Part shown: piece by piece, positions 22,458 through 33,600 of the stretch
Numbering within the stretch: the stretch's first letter is position 1
Layout: every line of letters begins with the position of its first letter
Assembly (NCBI GenBank): GCA_964030475.1
Contig: CAXIPT010000002.1
Span: forward strand, 2,426,827-2,490,826
Reading direction: 5' to 3'
Length of the DNA stretch: 64,000 nt
From: Tethya wilhelma
Lineage: Eukaryota; Porifera; Demospongiae; Tethyida; Tethyidae
Program-made: the position numbers and the translations under genes
Notes under the pieces: model-generated
What the model saw: the letters and a program-made list of their open reading frames with translations, nothing else
Told to the model about the DNA's origin: nothing
Databases searched by the model: none

Positions 22458-25400
22458 TTACGGTAGTAGAGGAGTATTCTCATCATCATCCTCTGACTGG
22501 TAGTTTTCTTCTCGGGAAGGAAGGAGATGGGGCATAGTATGATGGTGCTTATCCTGAATAGTTTTCTCTTGATAGGGTCTGTCTTGGACACATTTGTCCT
22601 GGTTGTATCCATGTTGAAATGGTTTGTCCTGATTGTGCTCACATTGTGAGGTGATCATTAGGGATTCTAGCCCACTAAGTGTGCTACTATTGGCCGAAGA
22701 AGGTCGATCATTAAACTGGGCTACTTGAGTTAAGCTAACATTAGTTTTTTGATATGCAATTGACAGCTCTTGGCCTGATTCATCTTGATTTTCATTTTGA
22801 TTGTTTTCTTCAATTGAATCTGTTGTAGAAATTGTATCCAAAGGTTCAGGGAGGGCATTGACTTCGGTCACACTGACTTGTATCAATTCATCATCAGAAT
22901 CGCTCAATGTGTTTTTCAGGGGGTTGTTATGCGTTACTAGTGGCTTGAAAAATGTTTGAGATTTCTTTTGGAATAGTTTATTCAGGATAAAGAGCTTCAC
23001 ATGGTATACAACGATCACTAGAAACATAACAAATGCAATACCGATTGAAATGTAAGCGACCACAGTCTGGTCACCTTTAACCTCGTTAACAAGGAAGGTG
23101 GCGATTGTCAGAACGATGAGGTTTAAGAGAGAAATGCAGTCAAGTAGAGTATTGTGTTTCTTTTTGTATATTTTGCTGTTTTTCCATTCTGTTATAATGA
23201 TCTGGAAAATGAGCATGCTTGTGACAACAATACCTATACTGAGGAGGTTGATAGAAGGATCTCCAAGAACATTCACAGCTGATACAAGATACAGGAGAAC
23301 ACGCAGTAGAAATAGCAGTCCAATCCAATAACGATGGTCTTTGTTAAAGGGATTGTGATAAGCATCTACGAAAGCAATGACCTTACCATTTCCAAAGATC
23401 CATTTCAAGGGTCCTCTGTTAGGACAGTAGACAAGCCACTGCCAAGCAAAGAGTATGAAAGTGAATATTCCACCAACTAGGATAATGATAAGAGCTGTGA
23501 TGAAGAGGGGGACATGCTTTGCACTGAAATATGGGATATTAGGATCAACCAGCCAGACAAGTTGCGATGAACTCGAGCCATCAACGTCTATAAAGTGTAG
23601 TGTTGTAAATTGCAATGCAGCAATGATAGTACGAAGGAGTTTTGTATATGAGAGCAGAATAAGAGTAGCTAGTGTTGCTATTGGGTTTTTTCCAACAAAG
23701 AGCATTGCAAACTTTGTTGAGTGGTCACTGATGATGATGATTGCAACAACTAATGAAATGACATAGAGTGGAAATACTAGTTGTAGCCATGTTTTAGCAT
23801 AGGCATCCATTCCATCATAGAAGCAGGTCTCAAATCCAAAGTCTAGATTAAGCCATGCTATGAAGACAGATAGTATCTTTGTTTCATCATGTGGTCCAGG
23901 AAAGAAAATAGCACGATTTGCAGCGATGATATTGGCATAAAAAATAAGAACATTGAAAGTTCCTTCAGCTACCACAAAGTTTACTTTTAGAATAAAAGCA
24001 ACCAGTACTATACCAGCTATAGCAAAGACAATGATCAATATTAACCAGTCGTTAGAACATGGCCTACAACTTGAACTGCCAAATATGACACTTGAACCAT
24101 TCTCACAAGATCCACAGAGCTTTCCAGAGCGATTGAAGGCACATAGTTCATTAGCGCCATTATTAATGTTTAAATTAACTGAAATATTTTCAGTTTGTGG
24201 CTTACAGTAGTCAAAAGGACAGTATTTGTGTAGTACATAACTTGAGTGATTTGTAATGTTCACATAAGCAAACCATACGTTGTCTTTTCTCTGAACTGTT
24301 TCTGTGTAAATATCACAATTTGTTATGTACTCAGGAAAGATTGTGGAATCACATGCACATTGTGGACCTTTAAATCCAATCGGACAAGGTGCAAAGTTCA
24401 CTGTGAGAGTTACCATGGAAATTCCTGAGCCTCTGCATGGACCATCAGCATAGAGATGAAGCTCCTCAGAGTTGTGTGGAGTAAGAATACTATAGTTTAA
24501 CTCTCTACAATGACCATTTCCATTAGTATGTTGAGTAGATTGTCCTCCAAGCGTTGCTTCTGGTGACAATATATTTGCATGTATGGTGGTGTTGGCTAAA
24601 GAGTTATTGATATGGTCGACTGCAACAAGAGACACTGTAAACCTTTCTCCCTGTCTGACATACACTGGCTGAGGATGGTAACTGCAGTCTGGTAGGTTGT
24701 CTTTACAGAAACAGACACGAACTGGATCCGATGATATTATTTCTGTTGAGTTGAAATCTTTTACTTTAATATTCGTGATATTTAGAATATAAGGTATGTT
24801 GGTCAAAGTACCAAAAATATTACCAGGACTTGCTTCACACCTGTCTAGTAAACCTCCATACAATGCATCTCCAGCTTTATTAGCTGAATTGTTTGTGAAG
24901 TATGTGTTACAGTAGTTAATGCGGAAACTGCTTTGGTTTTGAACAATTATATCAAGGTAAGAATTATAATATGGTGCTTGAATGAAGCATTCATTATGGA
25001 TAGTGGCCATCTTATTAAATGGAATAGCGTTACAAGTAGCAGAGGTGGTATCATCAGCAACATACACAGCTCCTCCGTAGTCTGCAGTGTTGTTGTCTAA
25101 TTGAAATGATATCCATTCTGATTTGTTAGTAATGCAATGAATATACTGATTTTTTTCATTATAGCTACATTCTATCTCATTCTTCAGCAAGTAGATTTTA
25201 GCACTTATTTCTAAACATATTCCACCTCCTCTCTTAGCAAGATTGCCCTGAATGGTTGTTTTTGATCTACTAGTCAGTCTTATTGTGGAACTAATAGCAT
25301 GAATACCTCCACCTCTAGACTCAGCAGTGTTTCCACTTAACATAATCTGGTTTTGGAAGTTGAGTTCGCTCTGGTAGGCATAGATGCCTCCACCAGACAC

Positions 25401-28001
25401 TGATGCTGTATTGTGAGATATTGTGAGGGTTCCATTAATATAAAGTTTGCTTTCTATGGCTGCAATGGCTCCACCTCGAATAGCTCTGTTGTGGCTGAAA
25501 TTGACTTTACCCGTGAAGACTATCTCACTTTGATAAGCAACTAATGCTCCTCCTTTATTTTCTAAAACTGTGGTAGTGTCTAAAAAATGCAGTTTGCTTT
25601 GTGTTGCATAAAATGCACCACCACTGGTAGCTGTTGCATTGTTTTCTTGGATAGTGAGGAAATCTCTACTTTTGAACTCTACTTGAATTAAATAAAATAC
25701 TGATCCTTTGTTTGCGAAGTTATTGCTAAAAGTACAACCTTGAATGAAAACTGGTGCTACAAAACTGTTTGTATATACTGCTCCACCCCGGCCATTGTCT
25801 CCATTCACAGTGTTGCTATTAATTGTACTATTAACTATAGTGATGTTGTGATTTGTGTCAAAACACATTGCTCCACCATTTCCATACTGATCCGCAGTCA
25901 CACTGTTGTTGCTGAGAGTACTGTTAACTATAGTGACGTTAGTACTGAAAGAAGTGCACACTGCTCCACCAAGTCCTTCTTCACTTCCAGTTACATTGTT
26001 GTTATTTAGAGTACTATCAACAATAGTGATGTTAGGACTTGAGAGAGCATACACTGCTCCTCCTGCTTCACTATGATTTCCAGTCACACTGTTGTTGTTG
26101 AGAGAACTGTTAACTATAGTAATATTAAAACTTGATTCAGTATACACTGCTCCACCCCTTCCAATCCAGAGATCTCCAGTCACACAGTTGCTGTTAAGAG
26201 TACTGTTAAATATAAAGATGTTAGACTTTTGCACCCCATAAACTGCTCCACCACCTCCATACTGATATCCAGTCACACTGTTGTTGTTGAGAGAACTGTT
26301 AATTATAGAGATAGGGCTAGATGTAACATGTACTGCTCCACCAATTCCATCGTGATCACCAGTCGCGCTGTTGCTGTTAATGGTACTGTTAACTATAGTG
26401 ATGTTAGGACTTGAGTAAGCATCCACTGCTCCACCAATTCCTTGATAATCTCCAGCCGCACTGTTGTTGTTGAGAAAACTGTTAACTATAGTGATGTTAG
26501 GACTTATCTGAGCATCTACTGCTCCACCCCTTCCAACCCACTGATATCCAATCACACTGTTGTTGTGAAAAGTACTGCTAACTATAGTAATATTAGGACT
26601 CTGCTGCGCAAAAGCTGCTCCGCCAACCGCGACTCCACCTGTCACACTGTTGTTTATGAGAGTACTGTTAAATATAGAGATCTTAGGACTAAAGAGAGTA
26701 CACACTGCTCCACCCCATCCATACTCATCTCCAGCCACACTGTTGCTGCTGAGAGAACTGTTAACTATTGTTATAGTACTTGAATTCTGAGCATTCACTG
26801 CTCCACCCCCTCCATTCTGATCTCCTTTCACACTGTTGTTGTTAAGAATACTGTTAACTATAGTGATATTAGGACTTAAGTTAGCATTCACTGCTCCACC
26901 GTATCCATCATTCTGATCTCCTGCCACGAAGTTGTTGTTAAGAGTACTGTTAACTATAGTGATATTTGGACTAAAGTTAGCATGAACTGCTCCACCGTAT
27001 CCATCCCTATCTCCTGTCACGCTATTGCTGTTGAGTGTACTGTAAATTATTGTGATAGGACTATATTCAGCAGAGACTGCTCCACCAGCTCCCTGTAACT
27101 GACCTCCAGTCACACTGTTGTTGTCGAGAAAACTGTTAGCTATTGTAATGTTATGACTATAGAAAGCAGACACTGCTCCACCCCCTCCATACAGATCTCC
27201 AGTCACACTGTTGTCGTTGAGAGTACTGTTAAGTATAGTGAAGTTAGGGCTTTGCTCAGCATATACTGCTCCACCAACTCCACCCTGAACTCCAGTCACA
27301 CTGTTGCTGTTGAGTGTACTGTTAATTATTGTAGTGTTAGGGCTAGATTCTAAGTATACTGCTCCACCAAATCCTTTTTCTCCTCCTTGGACTGTGTTGT
27401 TCTGGAAGATACATTGTGTAATCCTAATACCATACATACTGTTGATAGCTAAGATTGCTCCACCAGCTGTGCATGTAAGTGTTTGGTAACATGAAATTTC
27501 CTTGCCAGTATTGGAGGAGAAATTACTTCTGATTATGTCAGTAGTAGACACCTCAACTAGATACAGTCCAGTTCCATTACGCCCCTGACCATCAAAACTA
27601 CAATCTTCCACTGTAAACGTTTCAACCCTGGTGACTTTATTCATACACCCAAAAAGTGGTAATCTTTTTATACTTACAACACTGATAGATTCAAATGCGA
27701 ACCTACCAGACCCATAGCAGGTGATTGATGTATCAGAGTGAGAGGTTGCATTAGACACAATGGAAAAGGCTATTATATTTTTAATTGATAGCTCTAGATC
27801 AAGGCTGTGGTTCCCAGATAGAATGAAAAGAGTGGCGTTGGAGGCAAAGTAGTCATTTGTCAATGATTTGTTAGCATACTGGGAGAGAGTGAAGCAAGGC
27901 ACACCTTCTTCAGGACATGGGGTGTTTGATGATGGTGTGACATAGTAGGTCTCAGCAGATGTGAGCACCAACAAAGGCAAGAGCAAAATCAGTATAGTCA
28001 T
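22458..28001 (-). CDS. Gene B: Chlamydia-PMP-like beta-helix repeat multi-pass membrane protein, intact
   Basis: Single uninterrupted coding exon of 1,847 residues. Residues 1-16 form a hydrophobic signal peptide ending TSA, followed by a cysteine domain (TYYVTPSSNTPCPEEG) to about 200. From about 212 to 740 come 17 tandem units of about 31 residues, each with GGAVYA, SSPNITIVNST and LNNNSVTG blocks, then irregular GGAI/GGGI repeats to about 980. A cysteine-rich stalk follows, including an EGF-like CPIGFKGPQCACD. About ten membrane segments span roughly 1,320-1,670, with a conserved CFYDGMDAYAKTWLQ loop, and a polar tail of about 170 residues ends ENTPLLP. The repeats resemble the Chlamydia polymorphic membrane protein family and predict a right-handed beta-helix ectodomain. 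The frame stays open to an ATG at 28112. I chose 28001 because it matches genes A and C and lies just after a conserved splice acceptor (ttcaacag, ending 28021). Ligand and function are unknown; a surface receptor or adhesion role is inference. Confidence 0.9.
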   Translation of the reverse strand: MTILILLLPLLVLTSAETYYVTPSSNTPCPEEGVPCFTLSQYANKSLTNDYFASNATLFILSGNHSLDLELSIKNIIAFSIVSNATSHSDTSITCYGSGRFAFESISVVSIKRLPLFGCMNKVTRVETFTVEDCSFDGQGRNGTGLYLVEVSTTDIIRSNFSSNTGKEISCYQTLTCTAGGAILAINSMYGIRITQCIFQNNTVQGGEKGFGGAVYLESSPNTTIINSTLNSNSVTGVQGGVGGAVYAEQSPNFTILNSTLNDNSVTGDLYGGGGAVSAFYSHNITIANSFLDNNSVTGGQLQGAGGAVSAEYSPITIIYSTLNSNSVTGDRDGYGGAVHANFSPNITIVNSTLNNNFVAGDQNDGYGGAVNANLSPNITIVNSILNNNSVKGDQNGGGGAVNAQNSSTITIVNSSLSSNSVAGDEYGWGGAVCTLFSPKISIFNSTLINNSVTGGVAVGGAAFAQQSPNITIVSSTFHNNSVIGYQWVGRGGAVDAQISPNITIVNSFLNNNSAAGDYQGIGGAVDAYSSPNITIVNSTINSNSATGDHDGIGGAVHVTSSPISIINSSLNNNSVTGYQYGGGGAVYGVQKSNIFIFNSTLNSNCVTGDLWIGRGGAVYTESSFNITIVNSSLNNNSVTGNHSEAGGAVYALSSPNITIVDSTLNNNNVTGSEEGLGGAVCTSFSTNVTIVNSTLSNNSVTADQYGNGGAMCFDTNHNITIVNSTINSNTVNGDNGRGGAVYTNSFVAPVFIQGCTFSNNFANKGSVFYLIQVEFKSRDFLTIQENNATATSGGAFYATQSKLHFLDTTTVLENKGGALVAYQSEIVFTGKVNFSHNRAIRGGAIAAIESKLYINGTLTISHNTASVSGGGIYAYQSELNFQNQIMLSGNTAESRGGGIHAISSTIRLTSRSKTTIQGNLAKRGGGICLEISAKIYLLKNEIECSYNEKNQYIHCITNKSEWISFQLDNNTADYGGAVYVADDTTSATCNAIPFNKMATIHNECFIQAPYYNSYLDIIVQNQSSFRINYCNTYFTNNSANKAGDALYGGLLDRCEASPGNIFGTLTNIPYILNITNIKVKDFNSTEIISSDPVRVCFCKDNLPDCSYHPQPVYVRQGERFTVSLVAVDHINNSLANTTIHANILSPEATLGGQSTQHTNGNGHCRELNYSILTPHNSEELHLYADGPCRGSGISMVTLTVNFAPCPIGFKGPQCACDSTIFPEYITNCDIYTETVQRKDNVWFAYVNITNHSSYVLHKYCPFDYCKPQTENISVNLNINNGANELCAFNRSGKLCGSCENGSSVIFGSSSCRPCSNDWLILIIVFAIAGIVLVAFILKVNFVVAEGTFNVLIFYANIIAANRAIFFPGPHDETKILSVFIAWLNLDFGFETCFYDGMDAYAKTWLQLVFPLYVISLVVAIIIISDHSTKFAMLFVGKNPIATLATLILLSYTKLLRTIIAALQFTTLHFIDVDGSSSSQLVWLVDPNIPYFSAKHVPLFITALIIILVGGIFTFILFAWQWLVYCPNRGPLKWIFGNGKVIAFVDAYHNPFNKDHRYWIGLLFLLRVLLYLVSAVNVLGDPSINLLSIGIVVTSMLIFQIIITEWKNSKIYKKKHNTLLDCISLLNLIVLTIATFLVNEVKGDQTVVAYISIGIAFVMFLVIVVYHVKLFILNKLFQKKSQTFFKPLVTHNNPLKNTLSDSDDELIQVSVTEVNALPEPLDTISTTDSIEENNQNENQDESGQELSIAYQKTNVSLTQVAQFNDRPSSANSSTLSGLESLMITSQCEHNQDKPFQHGYNQDKCVQDRPYQEKTIQDKHHHTMPHLLPSREENYQSEDDDENTPLLP

Positions 28002-28112
28002 TGATAGATGCTTCCAACACCTGTTGAAGTATGTATAATAATTATATGAATTGCATTCAAAATTTAATTTTGTATATTTCGGAAAATCTATTGTATGATT
28101 CTTCAAAGACAA

Positions 28113-28574
28113 GGATTTAACCTAAGTATTGAAAACTAGGCCCTCCTCCGCTAAGTATATAGCTATTTATATTAGCAGATATCATACATATACGGTAGTA
28201 TGTATTGTAATTGTAATTTAACACTCCAACAAGAGGAGCAAATGAGCAGGTAGACATACAACATATACATATATACAGGAACAATAATAATTAAGTAAGA
28301 ATTAAGTCTCTAAATTGCACATCATCTTTAATAATATTTGACTCAAATAGCTTAACAGAAGCTTTGGCAGTTGCATAGTAATAGTTACTGTCAAATGATA
28401 ACTTTGAAAAGTAGCTACACTCAACAACTATATACAGCAGCTATAATAATAATAATAATAATAATAATATTGCAATGGGATCGCGCGAAATTTTCGCAGG
28501 GGTAAAATTTTCGCGGATTGGCGGCGATCAGCGAAAACAGCGAAATTTATACTCCTCGAAAATTTCTAGCTATA
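28113..28574. other. 5' flank of gene B with AAT microsatellite and a palindromic MITE remnant
   Basis: Expected to hold gene B's leading exon and promoter; none could be fixed. (AAT)n lies at about 28445-28470. Bases 28475-28570 hold GCGAAATTTTCGC-type palindromes ending gaaaatttctagctatac, related to elements at 37387-37604 and 56205-56285. Confidence 0.4.
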
Positions 28575-29345
28575 CAGTAGACACAATACAAAATGTTGGT
28601 CACTATAAAAATCTAGTCAATTAAAATTAAACCTTCAAAGTTAGCCAGAGGCTCTCACTTCCAGATTACCAACTGCATGCAAGGCCTAAAACTCACAAAA
28701 ATGTTTTCTCAACACTCGTTGAGTGAGCAGTACTGGCCTGGGGCGAAATGTAGTGACATATTAATTAGTGATCGGACAGCCTACATACATCAGGTAGCTG
28801 CTCAGTAGCTAAGTACTAAAAGTGATACTGAATGCAAAAAGACGTCTTAGAAGCTAGAAAAATACCGCTTGTTTTCCTTGTTTCAAGATTGCAGAATCAG
28901 CGATTTCTGTTTCTGCGCTCTTTCATACCACGTGGCCACTTTGGATTACGTAGTAGCCAGTAGTCCGTATACTTTCATATTGCAGTATCTGGATTTTTTA
29001 CTCACTGCAAACTACTACATAAGACTCAGTGGGCTTGTCAATGAGAGATCCTTCACTTGCAGCGCACGGGTACGAGCTCTTTGAGCTCTTGTTTAAAAAG
29101 GATTTCCAGAGAACCAAAATGTGATGAGCCAACTTTGACAGCAAAAAGTTGTTTTTTTTTTCATAGTTATCATATCTATACATTCCTTGATACTCGTTTT
29201 CATCATAACTAGGCCTAAACAAAATCTAGAAAGCTTAATTTGAAACTTAGTCTGTAAATTCATGTACTACAATGCAGCCATCTTTGCAGTTAGAGTTCAA
29301 ATGTCATTATCTATCCATGTTGCATTATTTTGCGCATGCATGTTA
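28575..29345 (+). mobile_element. L module split by unrelated sequence
   Basis: 28575-28727 matches the 5' part of L (cacaatacaaaatgttggtc to actcacaaaaatg). 29094-29345 matches the 3' part (ggatttccagagaacc to ttgcgcatgca). The intervening 28728-29093 has no L homology and no recognised content, so it looks like a later insertion or replacement. Confidence 0.65.
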
Positions 29346-29390
29346 GTCTTCTCCGGTTAAAATATGACTATAGTCATATGTACCGTAGTA

Positions 29391-29609
29391 TCATACGTAC
29401 GGTAGTACGTATAGTAGGAATGGGCCGACTGTCCCATTCACACAATACAAAATGTTCGTGCTTATAAACTTTCAGGGAATGAAAGCTAAGCCTTCAAATG
29501 CATTTAATAGCCTCCCCCAGACAGTTTGCTTACTGTATTAACCAAGAAAACAGGCAGAAAGTTTCTAGAGCACTCGATCTGTAGAGAGTGCTGGCGAGAA
29601 GCCACAATA
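29391..29609 (+). mobile_element. 5' fragment of an L module
   Basis: tcatacgtacggtagtacgt to gcgagaagccacaat, then interrupted by the start of another L-H copy. The TA before it is intact. Confidence 0.85.
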
Positions 29610-30607
29610 TCATACGTACGGTAGTACGTATAGTAGGAATGGGCCGAATGTCCCATAGACACAATACAAAATGTTTTAATATGATCATAAAAATCTAGCA
29701 AAACAAAATTAAGTCTTCAAACTTGCTCAGAGGCTCTCAATGACAGATTACCAATTACATGCACAGTCTAAAACTCACAGAAACTTTCCTCAGCACTCGT
29801 AGAGAGAGCTAGTGGGAAGCCACCATAGTGCCATTTTTGTTCTTCTAACTTACGTACGTACGTACGTAGTATTACGTACTTCCTAACTGACTTACTTGAA
29901 AAGCATTTCCAGAGAACCAAAATGTGTTGAGCCAATTTTGACAGCACAAAGTAACTTCTTTTCATCCTTGATACTCGTTTTACTCACAAATTAGCCTAAA
30001 CAAAAACTAGAAAGCTTTGAAACTGAGAGTATAAATTCATGTACTTCAATGTAGACATTTTCCTGTAGGGTTCAAAGGTCATTAATTATCCACGTGGCAT
30101 TTTAATGCGCATGCGCATTAGCTGCTTGAGCAGACAATGTAGCTTCTACTCAGATAACTCAAGCTTTTTGTAGGGACTAACCAGTCTCTGATAATCTCCT
30201 CACTGTAGTGTTGAAAAAAGTGAATGAACAAGTAGTAAAAATTTTCAAAAAAATAAGCAGTGTAGGAATGGGCAGTGCTGTAAAAAGCGTTGGAACAAGG
30301 AATGGTCTCAATTTCGGCACATGACTACTTCATTTTTTGTGCCCAAGTCTTGGCCGGTAATCTAATCCTGCCTGCTATACTTTATTCTACTTTTTAGCCA
30401 AATGATATAGGATTGGCAGGAATTTGAACCATTAAAATGTAAGCTATATATTCAAGTACAGATCATTCTTTGAACCATTTACAACAATTAGCTATGAGGG
30501 ATCAAAAATCAGTGAAAATGAAGTAGTCATGTGCCGAAATTGAGACCATTCCTTGTTCCAACGCTTTTTACAGCACTGCCCATTCCTACACTGCTTATTT
30601 TTTTGAA
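29610..30607 (+). mobile_element. L-H element truncated by a gap
   Basis: L 29610 to about 30230 (contains an acgtacgtacgtacgtagt stretch), then H from caagtagtaaaaattttc to ttttttgaa, cut by the N at 30608. Confidence 0.9.
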
Positions 30608-30608
30608 N

Positions 30609-33600
30609 TGGTGATTTTGTAGCTCTGATAGCAAAAAACAAGCACCTAGTGTTGTTCAATGCAGCCCAGCTGGCTGAAGTTTCTTCCAGTCAATCATCAT
30701 TGTCCTTGGAAACATTTCATAAGAGTTTTCCTGATTCTATGCAATTACCGAATAAAGCTCGCTCACTTACTACTCGCAAAGACATGATTCGTCTCTCAGT
30801 TCTCGTCAATCATTCAGTCCTGTGCATCTCCGATTACGATGCTATAGTCACAGCTCTCTGTGGTTTCTTTCAACTTCCCAAAGCGGCCCTAGCATATATT
30901 GGCTGTGCCAGACAACATTGCATGTTCTCTTGGTTTGTATCTGCACCTGTGTACGAGTACATGAAGTCAGCTAAAGCTGGTATCAGTGGAGAACATATGG
31001 TATCCCAAGAGAAGATTGTTTCTATTGCAGTTGGAGAGGATATACATTACAAGTGTCTCACTATTGAGGTATAGATGCTCATGCATGCATGCTTTAAACT
31101 TGTTAACACATCTTCGTTTCATTTGATTCATTGATAGGAGAACGAACTGCAAAAAGCGTGCTTTTATGGACTCGTGGAAAGAGTTGAAAGTCTATTGAAA
31201 CTGAAATGTGTTGACATCAATGCTAAAGACTGTGTAAGTATATTATACAAAATCATAATATCAATACATGATATTTAGGTATGGCATGCTTTGTCATGTC
31301 AGAACGAACATGCTGGTCATGTATTTGCATTATGTGGGACACGCACGACATTACATGCAGGCCTTGGGATCTGGTTCGGAAGTTGACTATTGTAGTACGT
31401 GTCTAGCTATTAAATATACGGTAGTGTATACTAGCTGTTATTCTCTGCCTGAATTCATGCCTGTGAGCTCAAATAGCTCAGTGGTAAGAGAAATCGACAA
31501 GAATTTGAAAGAACTGCATGGGTTGGAATCACCTCAAGATTTATTCCAACAGTTTTCATGCCTTGGTTATTATGGTGTTCCAATCTAAACTAAATCTCAA
31601 GGCTTACTATCTTCCCTTTTGTTTTATGACATAATAACACGCACACACAAACACAAACATCCTTGCTCTCAGGCTCTCCCTTTGCTTTAGTAAAAGGTCA
31701 ACGGTTAGTGCTTGGGAACAAGGCTATATACATATATAAACAGTAGTACAGTACGTATAGTAGGAATGGGCTGACTGTCCCATAGACACAATACAAAATG
31801 TTTATCACCATAAAAATCTAGCAAGACAATGATAAACCTTTAAACTTGCTCAGAAGCTCTCTTAAACAGATTACCAACAGCTTGTAAGGCCTATAAAGTT
31901 CATAGGAACTTTCCTAATATATTATATAGCACTCGTTGAGAGCACTATAGTAAGAAGCTACACCCAAGCAGTTTTGTTCTCACTTACTAGCTTCCTTAAT
32001 AATTACTTCCTTGCATGAACGCCATTTCCATGGAGAGAAACAAAAGTCATTGAGATATAGTTTTGACTACATAAAGTAACTACTTTACATCCAAACTAGG
32101 ATATCTTTTGCACTCGTTTACTACCTAAATGTGCTCAAACAAGAACTAGAAAGCTTTAACACTTAGTATAATTTATAAATTCATGCCATGTTTGTAGATA
32201 GAGTTCAAAGGTCGTTATCTCTCCACGTGGCATATGGGTAATGTGCATGCGCATTAGCAAACTCTGACTTTTACTGCTACTTAAGTTTTTTGTAGGGACT
32301 AACCAGTCCCTGATAGCCTCCAGACTTTACTGTTAAAAAAATTGAATGAACAAGTATCATACGTACGGTAGTACGTATAGTAGGAATGGGCCGAATGTCC
32401 CATAGACACAATACAAAATGTTGGTCACTATAAAAATCTAGTCAAACAAAATTAAACCTTCAAAGTTGCTCAGGGGCTCTTACTGACAGATTACCAACTG
32501 CATGCAAGGCCTAATATTCACAAAAACTTTCCACAGCTCTCGTGGAGAGCGCTAGTGGGAAGCCACCATAGTGCCATTTTTGTTCATCTAACTTACTTAC
32601 TTACGTACTTACGTACTTCCTAACTGACTTACTTGAAAAGGATTTCCACAGAACCAGAATGTGTTGAGCCAACTTTGACAGCACAAAGTAAGTTCTTTTC
32701 ATAGGTACTACATTCCTTGATACTCGTTTTGATCATAAATAGGCCTAAACAAAAACTAGAAAGCTTTGAAACTTAATATATAAATTCATGTACTACAATG
32801 CAGCCATTTTTGTAGGTAGAGTTCAAAGGTCATTATTCACATGGCATTATTATGCGCATGCGCATTAGCTTCTTCCAACATAAAGTAGTGCACGTAGCCT
32901 CTACTCAGCTTTTTGTAGGGACTAACCAGTCTCTAATAGTCTCCATACTGTAGTGTTGAAAAAAGTGAATGAACAAGTAGTAAAAATTTCAAAAAATAAA
33001 TAGTGTAGGAATGGGCAGTGCGTTAAAAAGTATTGGAACAAGCTTAAGGCATGTCTCAATTTCGGCACATGACTACTTCATTTTTATACCCGACTCTTGG
33101 CTGGCAGTCCAGTTTAAGTTACCTGCTTGTTTTATAATAATTTAGTTTACTACATAGCATAGCCAACTGATTAGTAGGACTTTGAACCAATGTTTAAATA
33201 TGCTGTGATACTATTGTCGCACATGCATCATTGGATTTATGACACTGAGGATCCATATGCATGAGGGATCAAGAATAAAAATGAAGTAGTCATGTGCCGA
33301 AATTGAGACATGCCTTAAGCTTGTTCCAATACTTTTTAACGCACTGCCCATTCCTACACTATTTATTTTTTTTGAAATTTTTAGTACTTGTTATATTAAG
33401 GGTAAAAATTTCATAAAAATGGGCAGTGCTTTAAAAAGTAAAGAAACAAGGCATGCATGTTGCAATTTTGGCACATGATCTAGAACTTTCTTGCAAATCA
33501 CATGTAAGATCTTACTTCTAAAAATAGATCAAAATGGCAAGATCTGGCATGATTCTTGTAAGAAATCAGTTTTCTTCCAAGATCTTGCAATAAAAATCAA

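Noticed and set aside
23098..27489. Plus-strand frames of 60-113 codons inside gene B
   Set aside because: Antisense shadows of a strongly biased repetitive coding sequence.
31268..31588. 106-codon frame downstream of ankyrin exon 2
   Set aside because: Its second half coincides with tRNA-like A and B boxes, and it contains no ankyrin pattern. I treat it as intron or repeat, although a short exon after the ag at about 31278 cannot be excluded.
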